Source: Streptomyces beihaiensis
Lineage (GTDB): Bacteria > Actinomycetota > Actinomycetes > Streptomycetales > Streptomycetaceae
Length of the DNA stretch: 35,644 nt
Reading direction: 5' to 3'
Assembly (NCBI RefSeq): GCF_026274175.1
Contig: NZ_JAPHNL010000295.1
Span: 1 to 35,644 of the forward strand
Notes under the pieces: model-generated
Seen by the model: the letters and a program-made list of their open reading frames with translations, nothing else
Told to the model about the DNA's origin: nothing
The model's database searches: none
Translations under genes and position numbers: made by a program
Shown: one piece after another, positions 16,571 through 25,947 of the stretch
Position numbering within the stretch: position 1 is the stretch's first letter
How the letters are laid out: every line of letters begins with the position of its first letter

Positions 16571-18010
16571 CGGCAGCACCCGGCACAGCGCGTCGAGCGC
16601 TCCCGCCCACGCGTGGTCGGCCGGGGTGCCGTACCCCACGACGAGGGCGTCGCCCGGCTCGTCCTGGGTGACAGGTGCCGCGTCCGCGTGCCGGTACAAG
16701 GAGAGCCCGCTCAGCGCGAGCCGTTGCCAGGCCGCGGCCCGCACCACGGATTGCTCGGTGCCGGCGGGCAGCCGCAGCACCGCGTGCAGCCCGGCGGCGA
16801 TCCCGGTGGCCCGGACGTCGGGCGCCCGCTCGGCGAGGGCGGCCACGAGTTCGTCGCGGCGGCGCCGGTAGCGGAGCCGGACGGCCCGCAGATGACGGTC
16901 GTACGCCCCCGACTCGATGAACTCGGCGAGCGTCAGCTGGTCGAGCACGCCGCACGCCCAGTCACTGCCCCCTTTCACCTCGGCGACCTCCGGGAGGAGT
17001 TCGGCCGGAAGCACCATCCACCCGAGCCGAAGTCCGGGCGCGAGGGACTTGCTGGCGGTGCCGAAGTAGACGACCCGCTCCGGATCGAGCCCCTGGAGCG
17101 CGCCGACGGGCTGCCGGTCGTAGCGGAACTCGCCGTCGTAGTCGTCCTCCAGGACGAACCCGCCGGTCCGCCGCGCCCAGTCGACGACGGCGGCGCGCCG
17201 CTCGTGGTGCAGCGGGACGCCGATGGGGAACTGGTGGGCGGGGGTGAGCAGCGCGGCGCCGGGCGACCCGCGGCCGCTCCCGCCCAAGTCGCGGGTGTCG
17301 GTGCCCAGTCGGTCCAGCGGCAGCGGACGCGTTCGCAGCCCGGACCGGCCGAGGATGGTCCAGTGCGGTGCGAGCCCGTAGGTCTCCACGGCCGCGTCGC
17401 GCACGCCCCGGCGCCGCAGCACCTCGCCGATCAGCATGAGTCCGTGCGCGAACCCGGAGCAGACGACGACGCGTCCGGGGTCGGCGTGCACGCCGCGGGC
17501 GCGGGCCAGGTACCCGGCGAGCGCGGCGCGCAGCTCGGGGCGGCCGCGGGGGTCGCCGTAGCCGAGGGCCTCGTTGGGGGCGGCGGTCAGGGCGCGGCGG
17601 GCGGCCTTGAGCCACGCGGCGCGCGGGAACGAGGCCAGGTCCGGGGTGCCGGGCATGAGGTTGTGCCGCGGCGCGCCGGTGGCACGGTCACGGCGGCGCT
17701 CCGGGGCCGTGGGGCGCGGCGCCTGGACGGGTCGTTCGGCGACGCGGGTCCCCGACCCCTGCCGGGCGGTGAGCCAGCCTTCGGCGACGAGGTCGGCGTA
17801 GGCGTCGGCGACGGTGTTGCGCGCGATGCCCAGGTCCACGGCGAGCGTGCGCGAGGACGGCAGCCGGGTCCCGGGCGCGAGCCGCCCGCCGCGCACGGCG
17901 TCGCGCAGCGCGTCCGTGAGGCCGCGGCGCAGGCCGGGGCCGGTCGGCTGGATGTGCAGGTCGATGCCGAGCGCGCGACGGGACCCGGAAGTGGCCCGAG
18001 GTTCTCCCAT
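16568..18010 (-). CDS. MocR-family (GntR/aminotransferase) PLP-dependent transcriptional regulator
   Basis: The 480-residue protein joins an N-terminal GntR winged helix (about 22-92, with LPSSRTLAVDLGIARNTVADAY and GSGTRV) to a fold-type I aminotransferase-like domain. The latter has EDDYDGEFRY (D289-Y291) and the PLP lysine K321 in GTASKSLAPGLRLGW. MocR proteins sense PLP or an amino-group ligand; PdxR is a well-known member. It is divergent from an operon of AhpD-like and isocitrate-lyase-like genes across only 46 bases, so it most likely regulates that operon and itself. ATG 18010 lies 8 bases after TATGGT on the minus strand, suggesting a leaderless mRNA. Confidence 0.9.
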   Translation of the reverse strand: MGEPRATSGSRRALGIDLHIQPTGPGLRRGLTDALRDAVRGGRLAPGTRLPSSRTLAVDLGIARNTVADAYADLVAEGWLTARQGSGTRVAERPVQAPRPTAPERRRDRATGAPRHNLMPGTPDLASFPRAAWLKAARRALTAAPNEALGYGDPRGRPELRAALAGYLARARGVHADPGRVVVCSGFAHGLMLIGEVLRRRGVRDAAVETYGLAPHWTILGRSGLRTRPLPLDRLGTDTRDLGGSGRGSPGAALLTPAHQFPIGVPLHHERRAAVVDWARRTGGFVLEDDYDGEFRYDRQPVGALQGLDPERVVYFGTASKSLAPGLRLGWMVLPAELLPEVAEVKGGSDWACGVLDQLTLAEFIESGAYDRHLRAVRLRYRRRRDELVAALAERAPDVRATGIAAGLHAVLRLPAGTEQSVVRAAAWQRLALSGLSLYRHADAAPVTQDEPGDALVVGYGTPADHAWAGALDALCRVLP

Positions 18011-18056
18011 GGAAATGGACCATACAACTGGGACACTGCGTTCGTAGGCTCAAGGC
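18011..18056. promoter_or_regulatory. MocR divergent promoter and putative operator
   Basis: The 46-base spacer contains TGGACCA (18016-18022) and TGGGACA (18029-18035), a direct repeat with 13-base periodicity. MocR regulators often bind direct repeats. Minus-strand TATGGT overlaps the first half-site and could be the regulator's -10; TAGGCT (18045-18050) could be the -10 for the plus-strand operon. Confidence 0.45.
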
Positions 18057-18602
18057 ATGACGACGAACCACATCACGGCGAACGAGAGCACGGCGAACCA
18101 CAGCACGGCGAACGAGAGTCCGACGCCGTACGTACCCGAGCACACCCCCCGCCTCGACTGGGCCCGGCAGGCCCCCGAGGTGTACAAGGCGATGGTCCGG
18201 CTCGACGCCGCGGCGCGCAAGGGCGTGGACCCGACGACGTACGAGCTGGTCAAGATCCGGGCCTCGCAGCTCAACCGCTGCGCGTTCTGCCTCGACATGC
18301 ACACGAAGGACGCTCTGGCCGCGGGCGAGAGCGTGGAGCGGATCGTGCAGCTCAGCGCGTGGGAGGAGAGCAGGCACTTCTACACGGAGAAGGAGCTCGC
18401 GGCCCTCGCGCTGACCGACGCGGTCACGGTCCTCACCGACGGGTTCGTGCCGGACGACGTGTACGAGGAGGCGGCGCGGCTCTATGACGAGCGGGAGCTG
18501 AGCCAGTTGATCGCGGCGATCACCACCATCAACGCGTGGAACCGGTTCGGGGTCTCCACCCGCATGGTGGCCGGGCACTACAAGAGCGAGCAGGTCAAGT
18601 GA
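18057..18602 (+). CDS. Carboxymuconolactone decarboxylase/AhpD-like family protein (copy 1)
   Basis: The 181-residue protein has the AhpD-type active site CAFC-x3-H (C75, C78, H82) in RASQLNRCAFCLDMHTKDA. Such proteins are alkylhydroperoxidase-like reductases or lyase-related proteins; the exact reaction is not evident. The N-terminus NHITANESTANHSTANESPT is encoded by four 15-base units (18066-18125), unlike the rest of the family, and is probably disordered. The gene begins a three-gene operon; its stop overlaps the start of a paralogue. Confidence 0.88.
   Translation: MTTNHITANESTANHSTANESPTPYVPEHTPRLDWARQAPEVYKAMVRLDAAARKGVDPTTYELVKIRASQLNRCAFCLDMHTKDALAAGESVERIVQLSAWEESRHFYTEKELAALALTDAVTVLTDGFVPDDVYEEAARLYDERELSQLIAAITTINAWNRFGVSTRMVAGHYKSEQVK
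18066..18125 (+). repeat. In-frame 15-base tandem repeat in AhpD-like gene
   Basis: Four 15-base units encode NHITA, NESTA, NHSTA and NESPT immediately after the start codon. Alternate units are more alike (AACCAC... and AACGAG...), suggesting duplication of a 30-base pair of units. Confidence 0.85.
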
Positions 18603-19048
18603 GCGCACGAACGACCGTATTGGACCCGGCGGTGCGGGACGCGATGGTCGCGTTCAGCGCGGCGGCGAAGAAGGGGCTCGGGGATCCGGGGCTCGCCGAG
18701 TTGCTGATGATCCGGGCGTCGCAGATCAACGCGTGTGCGTTCTGCCTGGACATGCATCACGACATCGCCGTGGCGAAGAACGGGGAGAACCCCGAGCGGA
18801 TCGCACTGCTCAGCGCCTGGCGGGAGGCCGGGACGTTGTTCAGCGAGCGGGAGCGGGCGGCGCTGGAGCTGACCGAGGCCGTCACCCTCCTCACCGAGGG
18901 CTCCGTGCCGGACGAGACGTACGCACGCGCCGCCCAGCACTTCAGTGAGACCGAACTCGCCCATGTCCTCGGGGTGATCACGGTGATCAACAGTTGGAAC
19001 CGGCTGATGGTCAGCCGGCGGATCGAGCCCGGAGGCCCCGCATGGTGA
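18599..19048 (+). CDS. Carboxymuconolactone decarboxylase/AhpD-like family protein (copy 2)
   Basis: The 149-residue paralogue of the preceding protein keeps the same active site, CAFC-x3-H (C46, C49, H53). The two share RASQ-N-CAFCLDMH, LLSAWRE/QLSAWEE, LTEAVTLLT/LTDAVTVLT and VITVINSWNR/AITTINAWNR along their lengths, so they arose by tandem duplication. GTG 18599 overlaps the upstream stop (GTGA). The protein lacks the repeat-rich N-terminus of copy 1. The two could form a heteromeric complex, since AhpD proteins are oligomers, but this is inference. Confidence 0.88.
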   Translation: MSARTTVLDPAVRDAMVAFSAAAKKGLGDPGLAELLMIRASQINACAFCLDMHHDIAVAKNGENPERIALLSAWREAGTLFSERERAALELTEAVTLLTEGSVPDETYARAAQHFSETELAHVLGVITVINSWNRLMVSRRIEPGGPAW

Positions 19049-19773
19049 GCTTGGCCGACACGTTCCGCACGCTCCACCACGGCCGCACACCCGCCGACCC
19101 GCTGGTCCTGCCAGGCCCCTGGGACGCGGCGAGCGCACGGGTCTTCGAGGAGGCGGGCTTCCCGGCCCTGGCGACGCCGAGCGCGGGCGTCGCGGCGTCG
19201 CTCGGGTACGAGGACGGGCAGACGCCCGCGGACGAGATGTTCGCGGCGGTCCGCAGGATCGTACGGGCGGTGTCGGTCCCGGTCTCGGCGGACATCGAGG
19301 CGGGTTACGGCCTGCCGGCGAAGGAACTCGTGGAACGCCTGGCCGAGACGGGCGCGATCGGCTGCAACCTGGAGGACACCGGCCCGGACGGCACGTTGAA
19401 GGACCCGCGCGAGCAGGCGGACCGACTGGCGCAGGTACGGGCGGCCGCCGGGCCCGACCGGCTGTTCCTGAACGCCCGCATCGACACGTTCCTCCGGGCG
19501 GGCGTGGCGGACCCGGTGGCGGAGGCGATCGAACGGGCCCGCCTGTACGTGGCGGCGGGCGCGGACTGCGTCTACCCGATCGGCGCACCACGCGAGGCCC
19601 TCCCCCGCCTGCGCGCGGCCATCGAGGGCCCGATCAACGTGGGTTCGCCGGACCTCGACGGCCCGTCGCTGCGCGAGTGGGGCGAACTGGGCGCGACACG
19701 AATCACGTTCGGTCCGGGGCTGCAGCGCCGGGCGATGGGGGCGGTCCGGGAGACGGCGGAGGGGCTGCGGTAG
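19042..19773 (+). CDS. Isocitrate lyase/phosphoenolpyruvate mutase superfamily protein
   Basis: The 243-residue protein has the beta/alpha-barrel pattern of this superfamily: LPGPWDAASARVFEEAGFPALATPSAG at the start, VSADIEAGYG (metal-binding acids), GCNLEDTG and FLNARIDTF. The KKCGH loop of true isocitrate lyase is absent, so it is not ICL. Relatives cleave or mutate C-C or P-C bonds of 2-hydroxy acids or act as oxaloacetate hydrolases; the substrate is unknown. ATG 19042 overlaps the end of the second AhpD-like gene by 7 bases and has GGAGG upstream. It is the last gene of the MocR-divergent operon. Confidence 0.87.
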   Translation: MVSLADTFRTLHHGRTPADPLVLPGPWDAASARVFEEAGFPALATPSAGVAASLGYEDGQTPADEMFAAVRRIVRAVSVPVSADIEAGYGLPAKELVERLAETGAIGCNLEDTGPDGTLKDPREQADRLAQVRAAAGPDRLFLNARIDTFLRAGVADPVAEAIERARLYVAAGADCVYPIGAPREALPRLRAAIEGPINVGSPDLDGPSLREWGELGATRITFGPGLQRRAMGAVRETAEGLR

Positions 19774-19800
19774 CCCCCGCCGGGCGTTCACCGGCATGGC

Positions 19801-19837
19801 CGGGCCCCCGACCGCGACACACGCGACCGGGGGCCCG
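19801..19837. terminator. Strong bidirectional hairpin terminator
   Basis: CGGGCCCCCG (19801-19810) pairs perfectly with CGGGGGCCCG (19828-19837) around a 17-base loop. It lies between the convergent ends of the isocitrate-lyase-like operon and the betaine transport operon and likely terminates both. There is no U-tract, as is common in Streptomyces. Confidence 0.75.
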
Positions 19838-19873
19838 TCGGCACCATGTTCGGGCTACGCGCCCGTCACAGGA

Positions 19874-20842
19874 CTACTTCGGCAGCCACGCCTTCACGAC
19901 GTCCTGGTGGGCCTTGACCCACTTCTCGGCGGCCTTGTCGGGGCTCATCTTCTGAGCGGCGATCATCGCGGCGACCTCGTTCTGGTCGTCGTTGGTCCAC
20001 TTGAAGTTCTTCAGGAACGTGGCCGCCTTCTTGTTCTTCTTGACGAAGTCGGCGCTGAGGTACTTCTGCAGCGGGGTCTGGGCGTAGCCGCAGGCGACCT
20101 TCTGGGCGTCGGAGTCGCAACCCTTCGTGTACGGGGGCAGCTTGACCTCGACCAGGTCCATCTGGGAGTTGAGCCACTGCGGCGTGTACCAGTAGGTCAG
20201 GAACGGCTTCTTGGCCTTGTAGTCCTCCTTGAGCTGGGTGATCTGCGCGGCCTCGGAGCCGGCGAAGACCGTCTTGTAGTTCAGCTTCAGGTTCTTGATG
20301 AGGGCCTTGTCGTTGGTGGTGTACGACGGCGAGCCCTCGAGCAGCTGGCCCTTGCTGCCGCTCTCGGCGGTCTTGAAGAGGCTCGCGTACTTGTTGAGGT
20401 TCTTGTAGTTCGTGATGTCCGGGTGCTTGTCGGCGAGGTACTTCGGCACGAACCAGCCGATGTGACCCGTGACACCGAGGTCGCCGCCCTTGACGACCGT
20501 CTTCTTGTCGTCGACGTACAGGCTGACCTTCTTCGGTGAGCCGCCCCAGTCCTCCATGATGGCGTCGGCCTTGCCGGTGTTGAGCGCGTCGAACGAGACG
20601 CCCTCGTCGAGCTGGGTCGTCTTGACCTTGGTGTTGAGGTCGTGCTCAAGGACGTACTTGGCGACGGCCACGTCGGCCTCGGCGCCGACCCAGGACTGCA
20701 CCGAGAGAGTCACCGTGCCGGATCCGGAGCCGGAGCCGCCCGAGTTCGTCTTGGCGGCGCCGCACGCGCTCAGACCGGTGATGCCGAGAGCGACGGCGGC
20801 GGCGGTGGTGACGCGCAGGACGTTCTTTCTGTTCATCTTCAT
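19874..20842 (-). CDS. Glycine betaine/choline ABC transporter substrate-binding lipoprotein
   Basis: The 322-residue lipoprotein has a basic start, a hydrophobic segment and a lipobox GLSAC with C27, then a Gly/Ser linker. The OpuAC/ProX-type fold shows in VTLSVQSWVGAEADVAVAKYVLE, EDWGGSPKK, GWFVPKYLADKHPDI and PFLTYWYTPQWL, whose aromatic residues suit a quaternary-amine cage. It is the last gene of the choline/betaine operon, 98 bases after the permease gene. ATG 20842 follows GAGAGAAG. Codon choice is rich in AAG, so the mature protein is strongly basic. Whether choline or betaine is the ligand cannot be decided by eye. Confidence 0.9.
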   Translation of the reverse strand: MKMNRKNVLRVTTAAAVALGITGLSACGAAKTNSGGSGSGSGTVTLSVQSWVGAEADVAVAKYVLEHDLNTKVKTTQLDEGVSFDALNTGKADAIMEDWGGSPKKVSLYVDDKKTVVKGGDLGVTGHIGWFVPKYLADKHPDITNYKNLNKYASLFKTAESGSKGQLLEGSPSYTTNDKALIKNLKLNYKTVFAGSEAAQITQLKEDYKAKKPFLTYWYTPQWLNSQMDLVEVKLPPYTKGCDSDAQKVACGYAQTPLQKYLSADFVKKNKKAATFLKNFKWTNDDQNEVAAMIAAQKMSPDKAAEKWVKAHQDVVKAWLPK

Positions 20843-20940
20843 GGAAGTGCTTCTCTCATTACGGACAGCGGACCGGCTGCGCCTTTTGCTGAGCCTGTTG
20901 CTGTGCCTGTCGGGGAAAGGGGGGTGCGGGTTCCGGGCCG

Positions 20941-22959
20941 TCAGCGGGCTGCCGACCGCTTTCCGGTGCGTTGGGTCGTGCGGTCCAGGACCAGGCCGAG
21001 CAGCACGATCGCGATGCCCGCGGTCATGCCGGTGCCGAGCTGGCTCTTCTCCAGGCCGTAGACGACGTCGTAGCCGAGCGCGCCCGAGCCGACGAGACCG
21101 CCGACGATGACCATGGCGAGCACGAGGACCACGCCCTGGTTGAGGGCGAGCATCAGCGCGGGCCGGGCCAGCGGAAGCTGCACCTGGCGGATCTGCTGGA
21201 AGGTGCTCGCGCCCATGGAGCGGGCGGCCTCCATCGTCGCTCCGTCGACCTGGCGCAGGCCCTGCGTGGTGATCCGGACGACGGCGGGCAGCGCGTAGAG
21301 CACGGCCGCGGCGACGGCGGCGGAGCGGCCCACGTTGAACATGGCCACCACCGGGATCAGGTAGATGAACTGCGGCAGGGTCTGCATGGTGTCCAGGACC
21401 GGCCGCAGGGCGCGCTCGATCCACGACACGCGGGCCGCGACGATGCCGATGGCGAAGCCGAGCACGAGCGTGACGACGACACCGGCGATCGCCTGTGACA
21501 GCGTGTCGAGGGAGTGGTTCCAGACGCCGAAGACGCCGATGCCCGCCATGGCCAGGGCGGCCGTGAGGCAGGCGCTCCAGCCGCCCGCGAGGAACGCGAG
21601 CACCGCGGCGAGCAGGACGAGCAGCCACCACGGGGAGTCCGTCAGGCCGGTCCGCAGCGGGTCGAGGATCCAGAGGGTGAAGTTGTCCGCCCAGGTGCGG
21701 GTGCCGCCCAGGACGGGGACGCCCGAGGCCATGTGGCTGGTGAACCAGTCGACGGCGTTGTTGACCGGCGAGGCGATGTCGACGTTCCAGGTGTCGGGCC
21801 AGTCGGCGATGAACATCATCCAGCCGGCGACGCTCAGCGCGGCGGCCGAGACGGCCGACACGGTCCAGGCCCGCCAGCCGTGCAGCCAGCGCAAGCCGGC
21901 CGGTGCGGCGCCCGCGCCGAGCCGGTCACCGGCGACGGAGGTGAGGCGGTCGAACCACACGGCGAGCAGCACGATCGGGATACCGGCGGCGAGGGCCTTG
22001 CCGACGTCGACCGTGGACAGCGCCTGGAAGACCTCTTCGCCGAGGCCGCCGGCGCCGATCACGGACGCGATGGTGACCATCGACAGGGACATCATGATCG
22101 TCTGGTTGAGACCGAGCAGGATCTCCTTGCGGGCCAACGGCAGCCGCGCGGTCAGCAGCCGCTGCACCGGGCTGGTGCCGAGCGACGCGGCGGCCTCCAT
22201 GACACCCGGGTCGGCGCCGCGCAGGCCCAGCGCGGTGAGGCGGGCCATCGGCGGGGCCGCGTAGATGATCGTCGCGATGAGCGCGGACGGCACACCGATG
22301 TCGAACACCACGACCAGCGGCAGCAGGTAGGCGAACGCGGGCATGATCTGCATGGTGTCCAGGAACGGCCGCAGGATCCGCTCGAAGCGGTCCGACAGGC
22401 CCGCGCCGAGGCCGAGCAGCGCGCCGACCACGGCGGAGACGACGACCGCGACCAGCATCAGGGCCAGGGTCTCCATGGTCGACTGCCACATGCCGAGCAG
22501 GCCGCACACCGCGAAGGCGGCGAAGGTGACACCGGCGAGCTTGAGCCCGCGCCGGTCGCGCAGGCCGCCGATGCGCCACGAGAGCAGCACGGTGATGGTG
22601 ATCACCGGGAACCAGCCGAGGTTCTCCAGCAGGTCGGTGACCGAGCTGACGGACGAGTCGGCCCAGTTGCTCAGGTGCAGCAGCCCGTAGAGGAAGACGG
22701 GGTTGGTGTCGCGGTTGCGGACGGTCCAGTTGTAGGCGTCGTCCAGTGGCGTCTTGATGTCGACGGTGAGGGCGTGGGGCCAGGACCCGCTGCCCCACAG
22801 CACGGCGGCGAGCGGCGCGAGGACGACCACGGCGACGGCGAGCGGAAGCAGCCTGCGCGCCACCGGGTGGCTCAGCGCGGAGCGTGCCCCGGCACGGGCG
22901 GGCTCCTTGGCCACCTCGGTCTGCGTGGACGGCGGATTGGGGGTGACGACTGCGCTCAT
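20941..22959 (-). CDS. Glycine betaine/choline ABC permease, two fused permease domains
   Basis: The 672-residue polytopic protein contains two complete BPD_transp_1 units. Each half begins with a lumenal stretch of the same design (TVDIKTPLDDAYNW and NVDIASPVNNAVDW), then helices, and has its own EAA loop for the ATPase: EAAASLGTSPVQRLL and EAARSMGASTFQQI, each followed by RLPLAR/QLPLAR. Single-domain ProW/OpuAB proteins work as homodimers; here one chain should provide both halves. ATG 22959 has GGTGG 5 bases upstream; GTG 22968 is possible. It lies between the ATPase gene and the binding-protein gene. Confidence 0.9.
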   Translation of the reverse strand: MSAVVTPNPPSTQTEVAKEPARAGARSALSHPVARRLLPLAVAVVVLAPLAAVLWGSGSWPHALTVDIKTPLDDAYNWTVRNRDTNPVFLYGLLHLSNWADSSVSSVTDLLENLGWFPVITITVLLSWRIGGLRDRRGLKLAGVTFAAFAVCGLLGMWQSTMETLALMLVAVVVSAVVGALLGLGAGLSDRFERILRPFLDTMQIMPAFAYLLPLVVVFDIGVPSALIATIIYAAPPMARLTALGLRGADPGVMEAAASLGTSPVQRLLTARLPLARKEILLGLNQTIMMSLSMVTIASVIGAGGLGEEVFQALSTVDVGKALAAGIPIVLLAVWFDRLTSVAGDRLGAGAAPAGLRWLHGWRAWTVSAVSAAALSVAGWMMFIADWPDTWNVDIASPVNNAVDWFTSHMASGVPVLGGTRTWADNFTLWILDPLRTGLTDSPWWLLVLLAAVLAFLAGGWSACLTAALAMAGIGVFGVWNHSLDTLSQAIAGVVVTLVLGFAIGIVAARVSWIERALRPVLDTMQTLPQFIYLIPVVAMFNVGRSAAVAAAVLYALPAVVRITTQGLRQVDGATMEAARSMGASTFQQIRQVQLPLARPALMLALNQGVVLVLAMVIVGGLVGSGALGYDVVYGLEKSQLGTGMTAGIAIVLLGLVLDRTTQRTGKRSAAR

Positions 22960-23026
22960 GCGGTCCACCCCCGACTATGGCTGAGTGCCGTGTGGGACGG
23001 TGACGTGGATATCGGCCGGGTACGCA

Positions 23027-24243
<1,217 letters not shown>

Positions 24244-24244
<1 letters not shown>

Positions 24245-25800
24245 CAGGCCTGATTCCCTTCGCTGGACTCGGCCAGCATTTCGGCCGCCTTCTCCCCGGC
24301 CATGAGGACGCCGATCATCGGGTTGACCGACGGCAGGGTCGGGAACACCGAGGCGTCGACGACGCGGATGCTCTCCAGACCTCGGATCTTCAACTCGGGA
24401 TCCACCACTGCCAGTTCGTCGTCGATGGCGCCCATCCGGCAGGTGCCGGACGGGTGGTAGACCGTGTGGTGCGCCTTGCGGAGCAGCTCGCTGAGCTGCT
24501 CGTCGCTGGTGACGTCGGGGCCGGGGAAGACCTCGCGCTTGAGCCAGCCCGCGAACGGCTCGGTCCTGGCGATGTCCCGGGCGATCTTCACGCCGTCGAC
24601 GAGGGTCTTGGCGTCGTAGCCGTCCTCGTCGGTGAAGTACCGGAAGTCGAGGGCGGGCTTGACCTCGGGGTCGGCGCTGGTCAGATAGACGCGGCCGCGG
24701 GCGCGGGACTTGGGGATGTTCGGCGTCATCGACACGCCGTGCTCGGGCCGTTCGTAGCCCAGGCGCTCGGGGTTGTCGGTGAACGGGATCTGGTAGAAGT
24801 GGAACATCAGGTCCGGCAGCTCCTGCGACGCGTCGCGGCGCACGAACAGCGCGGCGTCGGAGTCCATCGCCGAGTTCTCCGGCAGCGGCCGGTTGGTCTC
24901 CCACACGATCACCGACTCCGGGTGGTCCTGCAGGTTCTCGCCGACGCCCGGCAGGTCGTGGACGACCGGGATGCCGAGCTCCTGGAGGTCCTTCTTCGGG
25001 CCGATGCCCGAGAGCATGAGCAGACGCGGCGAGTCGATGGCGCCGGCGCAGACGACGACCTCGCGGCGGGCGCCGATCAGCTGTTCCTCGCCGTCCTTGG
25101 TGCGCACGCGCACGCCGGTGGCGCGCTTGCCGTCGAGCTCCAGCTTGTACGCCCACGTCTCCAGGAGCAGCGTCAGGTTGGGCCGGTCACCGGCCTCCAT
25201 GTGCGGGTGGAGGTAGGCGACGGAGGCGGAGGAACGCTTGTTGTTCTCCGGGTGGTAGGCCAGGTCGAGGAAGCCGACGCCGTCGTGGAACGGCTTGTCG
25301 TTGAAGCCGACGACCTCGGGGACGCCCGTGGCGGTCTTCGTCGCCTCGATCCAGTCCTTGGCGATGGCGTTCTGGTCCTTCTCGGCCACGCGCACGATGT
25401 TGTTGCGCAGCTTGTCGAAGTACGGGTCCATCCGCGCGGCGCCCCAGCCGGTGGCGCCCGCGGCCTCCCACTCGTCCCAGTCGGTGGGGAGCGGCTTGAA
25501 GGAGATGAGGGTGTTGTGCGAGGAGCAGCCGCCGAGCACCTTGGCGCGGCTGTGCAGGATGTGGGAGTTGCCCATCGGCTGCTCGGTGGTCGTGTACTCG
25601 TAGTCGAGGTCTCCGCCGAGCAGACCCAGCCAGCGGCGCAGCGTGAGGACGTCCTCGCGGTCGATGTCGGTGGGGCCGCCCTCGATGACGGCGACGGTGA
25701 CGTCCGGGTCCTCGGTGAGGCGTGACGCGATCACGGATCCGGCGGTGCCACCGCCGACCACTACGTAGTCGTACGTCTTGGCGTACGTGTTCTCAGCCAT
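24244..25800 (-). CDS. betA: Choline dehydrogenase (GMC oxidoreductase family)
   Basis: The 518-residue flavoenzyme has the N-terminal dinucleotide motif [18 protein letters not shown] signature 1 ([15 protein letters not shown]), signature 2 ([18 protein letters not shown]) and the active-site pair H449 in [10 protein letters not shown] and N493 in [12 protein letters not shown]. It should oxidise choline to betaine aldehyde; the aldehyde dehydrogenase upstream finishes glycine betaine. Some GMC enzymes of this length use other alcohols, but the surrounding quaternary-amine transporter genes support choline. ATG 25800 follows CTGGAGT at good spacing. It is 147 bases after the aldehyde dehydrogenase. 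Confidence 0.88.
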
Positions 25801-25947
25801 GGGTCAACTCCAGGTTCTGCAAAGTTCTGCGCGTGACGAGCAGGTCGCTACGGGGCAGGGAAATATGCGGACATGGGGGCGTACGGGTGTACGTGCGGGT
25901 GCGCATGGAGGAACGCGTTGCACATTACGCCCGTTGGGCGCCGTTGG

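Noticed and set aside
16409-18487. A 692-codon open frame on the plus strand
   Set aside because: It runs opposite the well-supported MocR gene and has no domain-like sequence.
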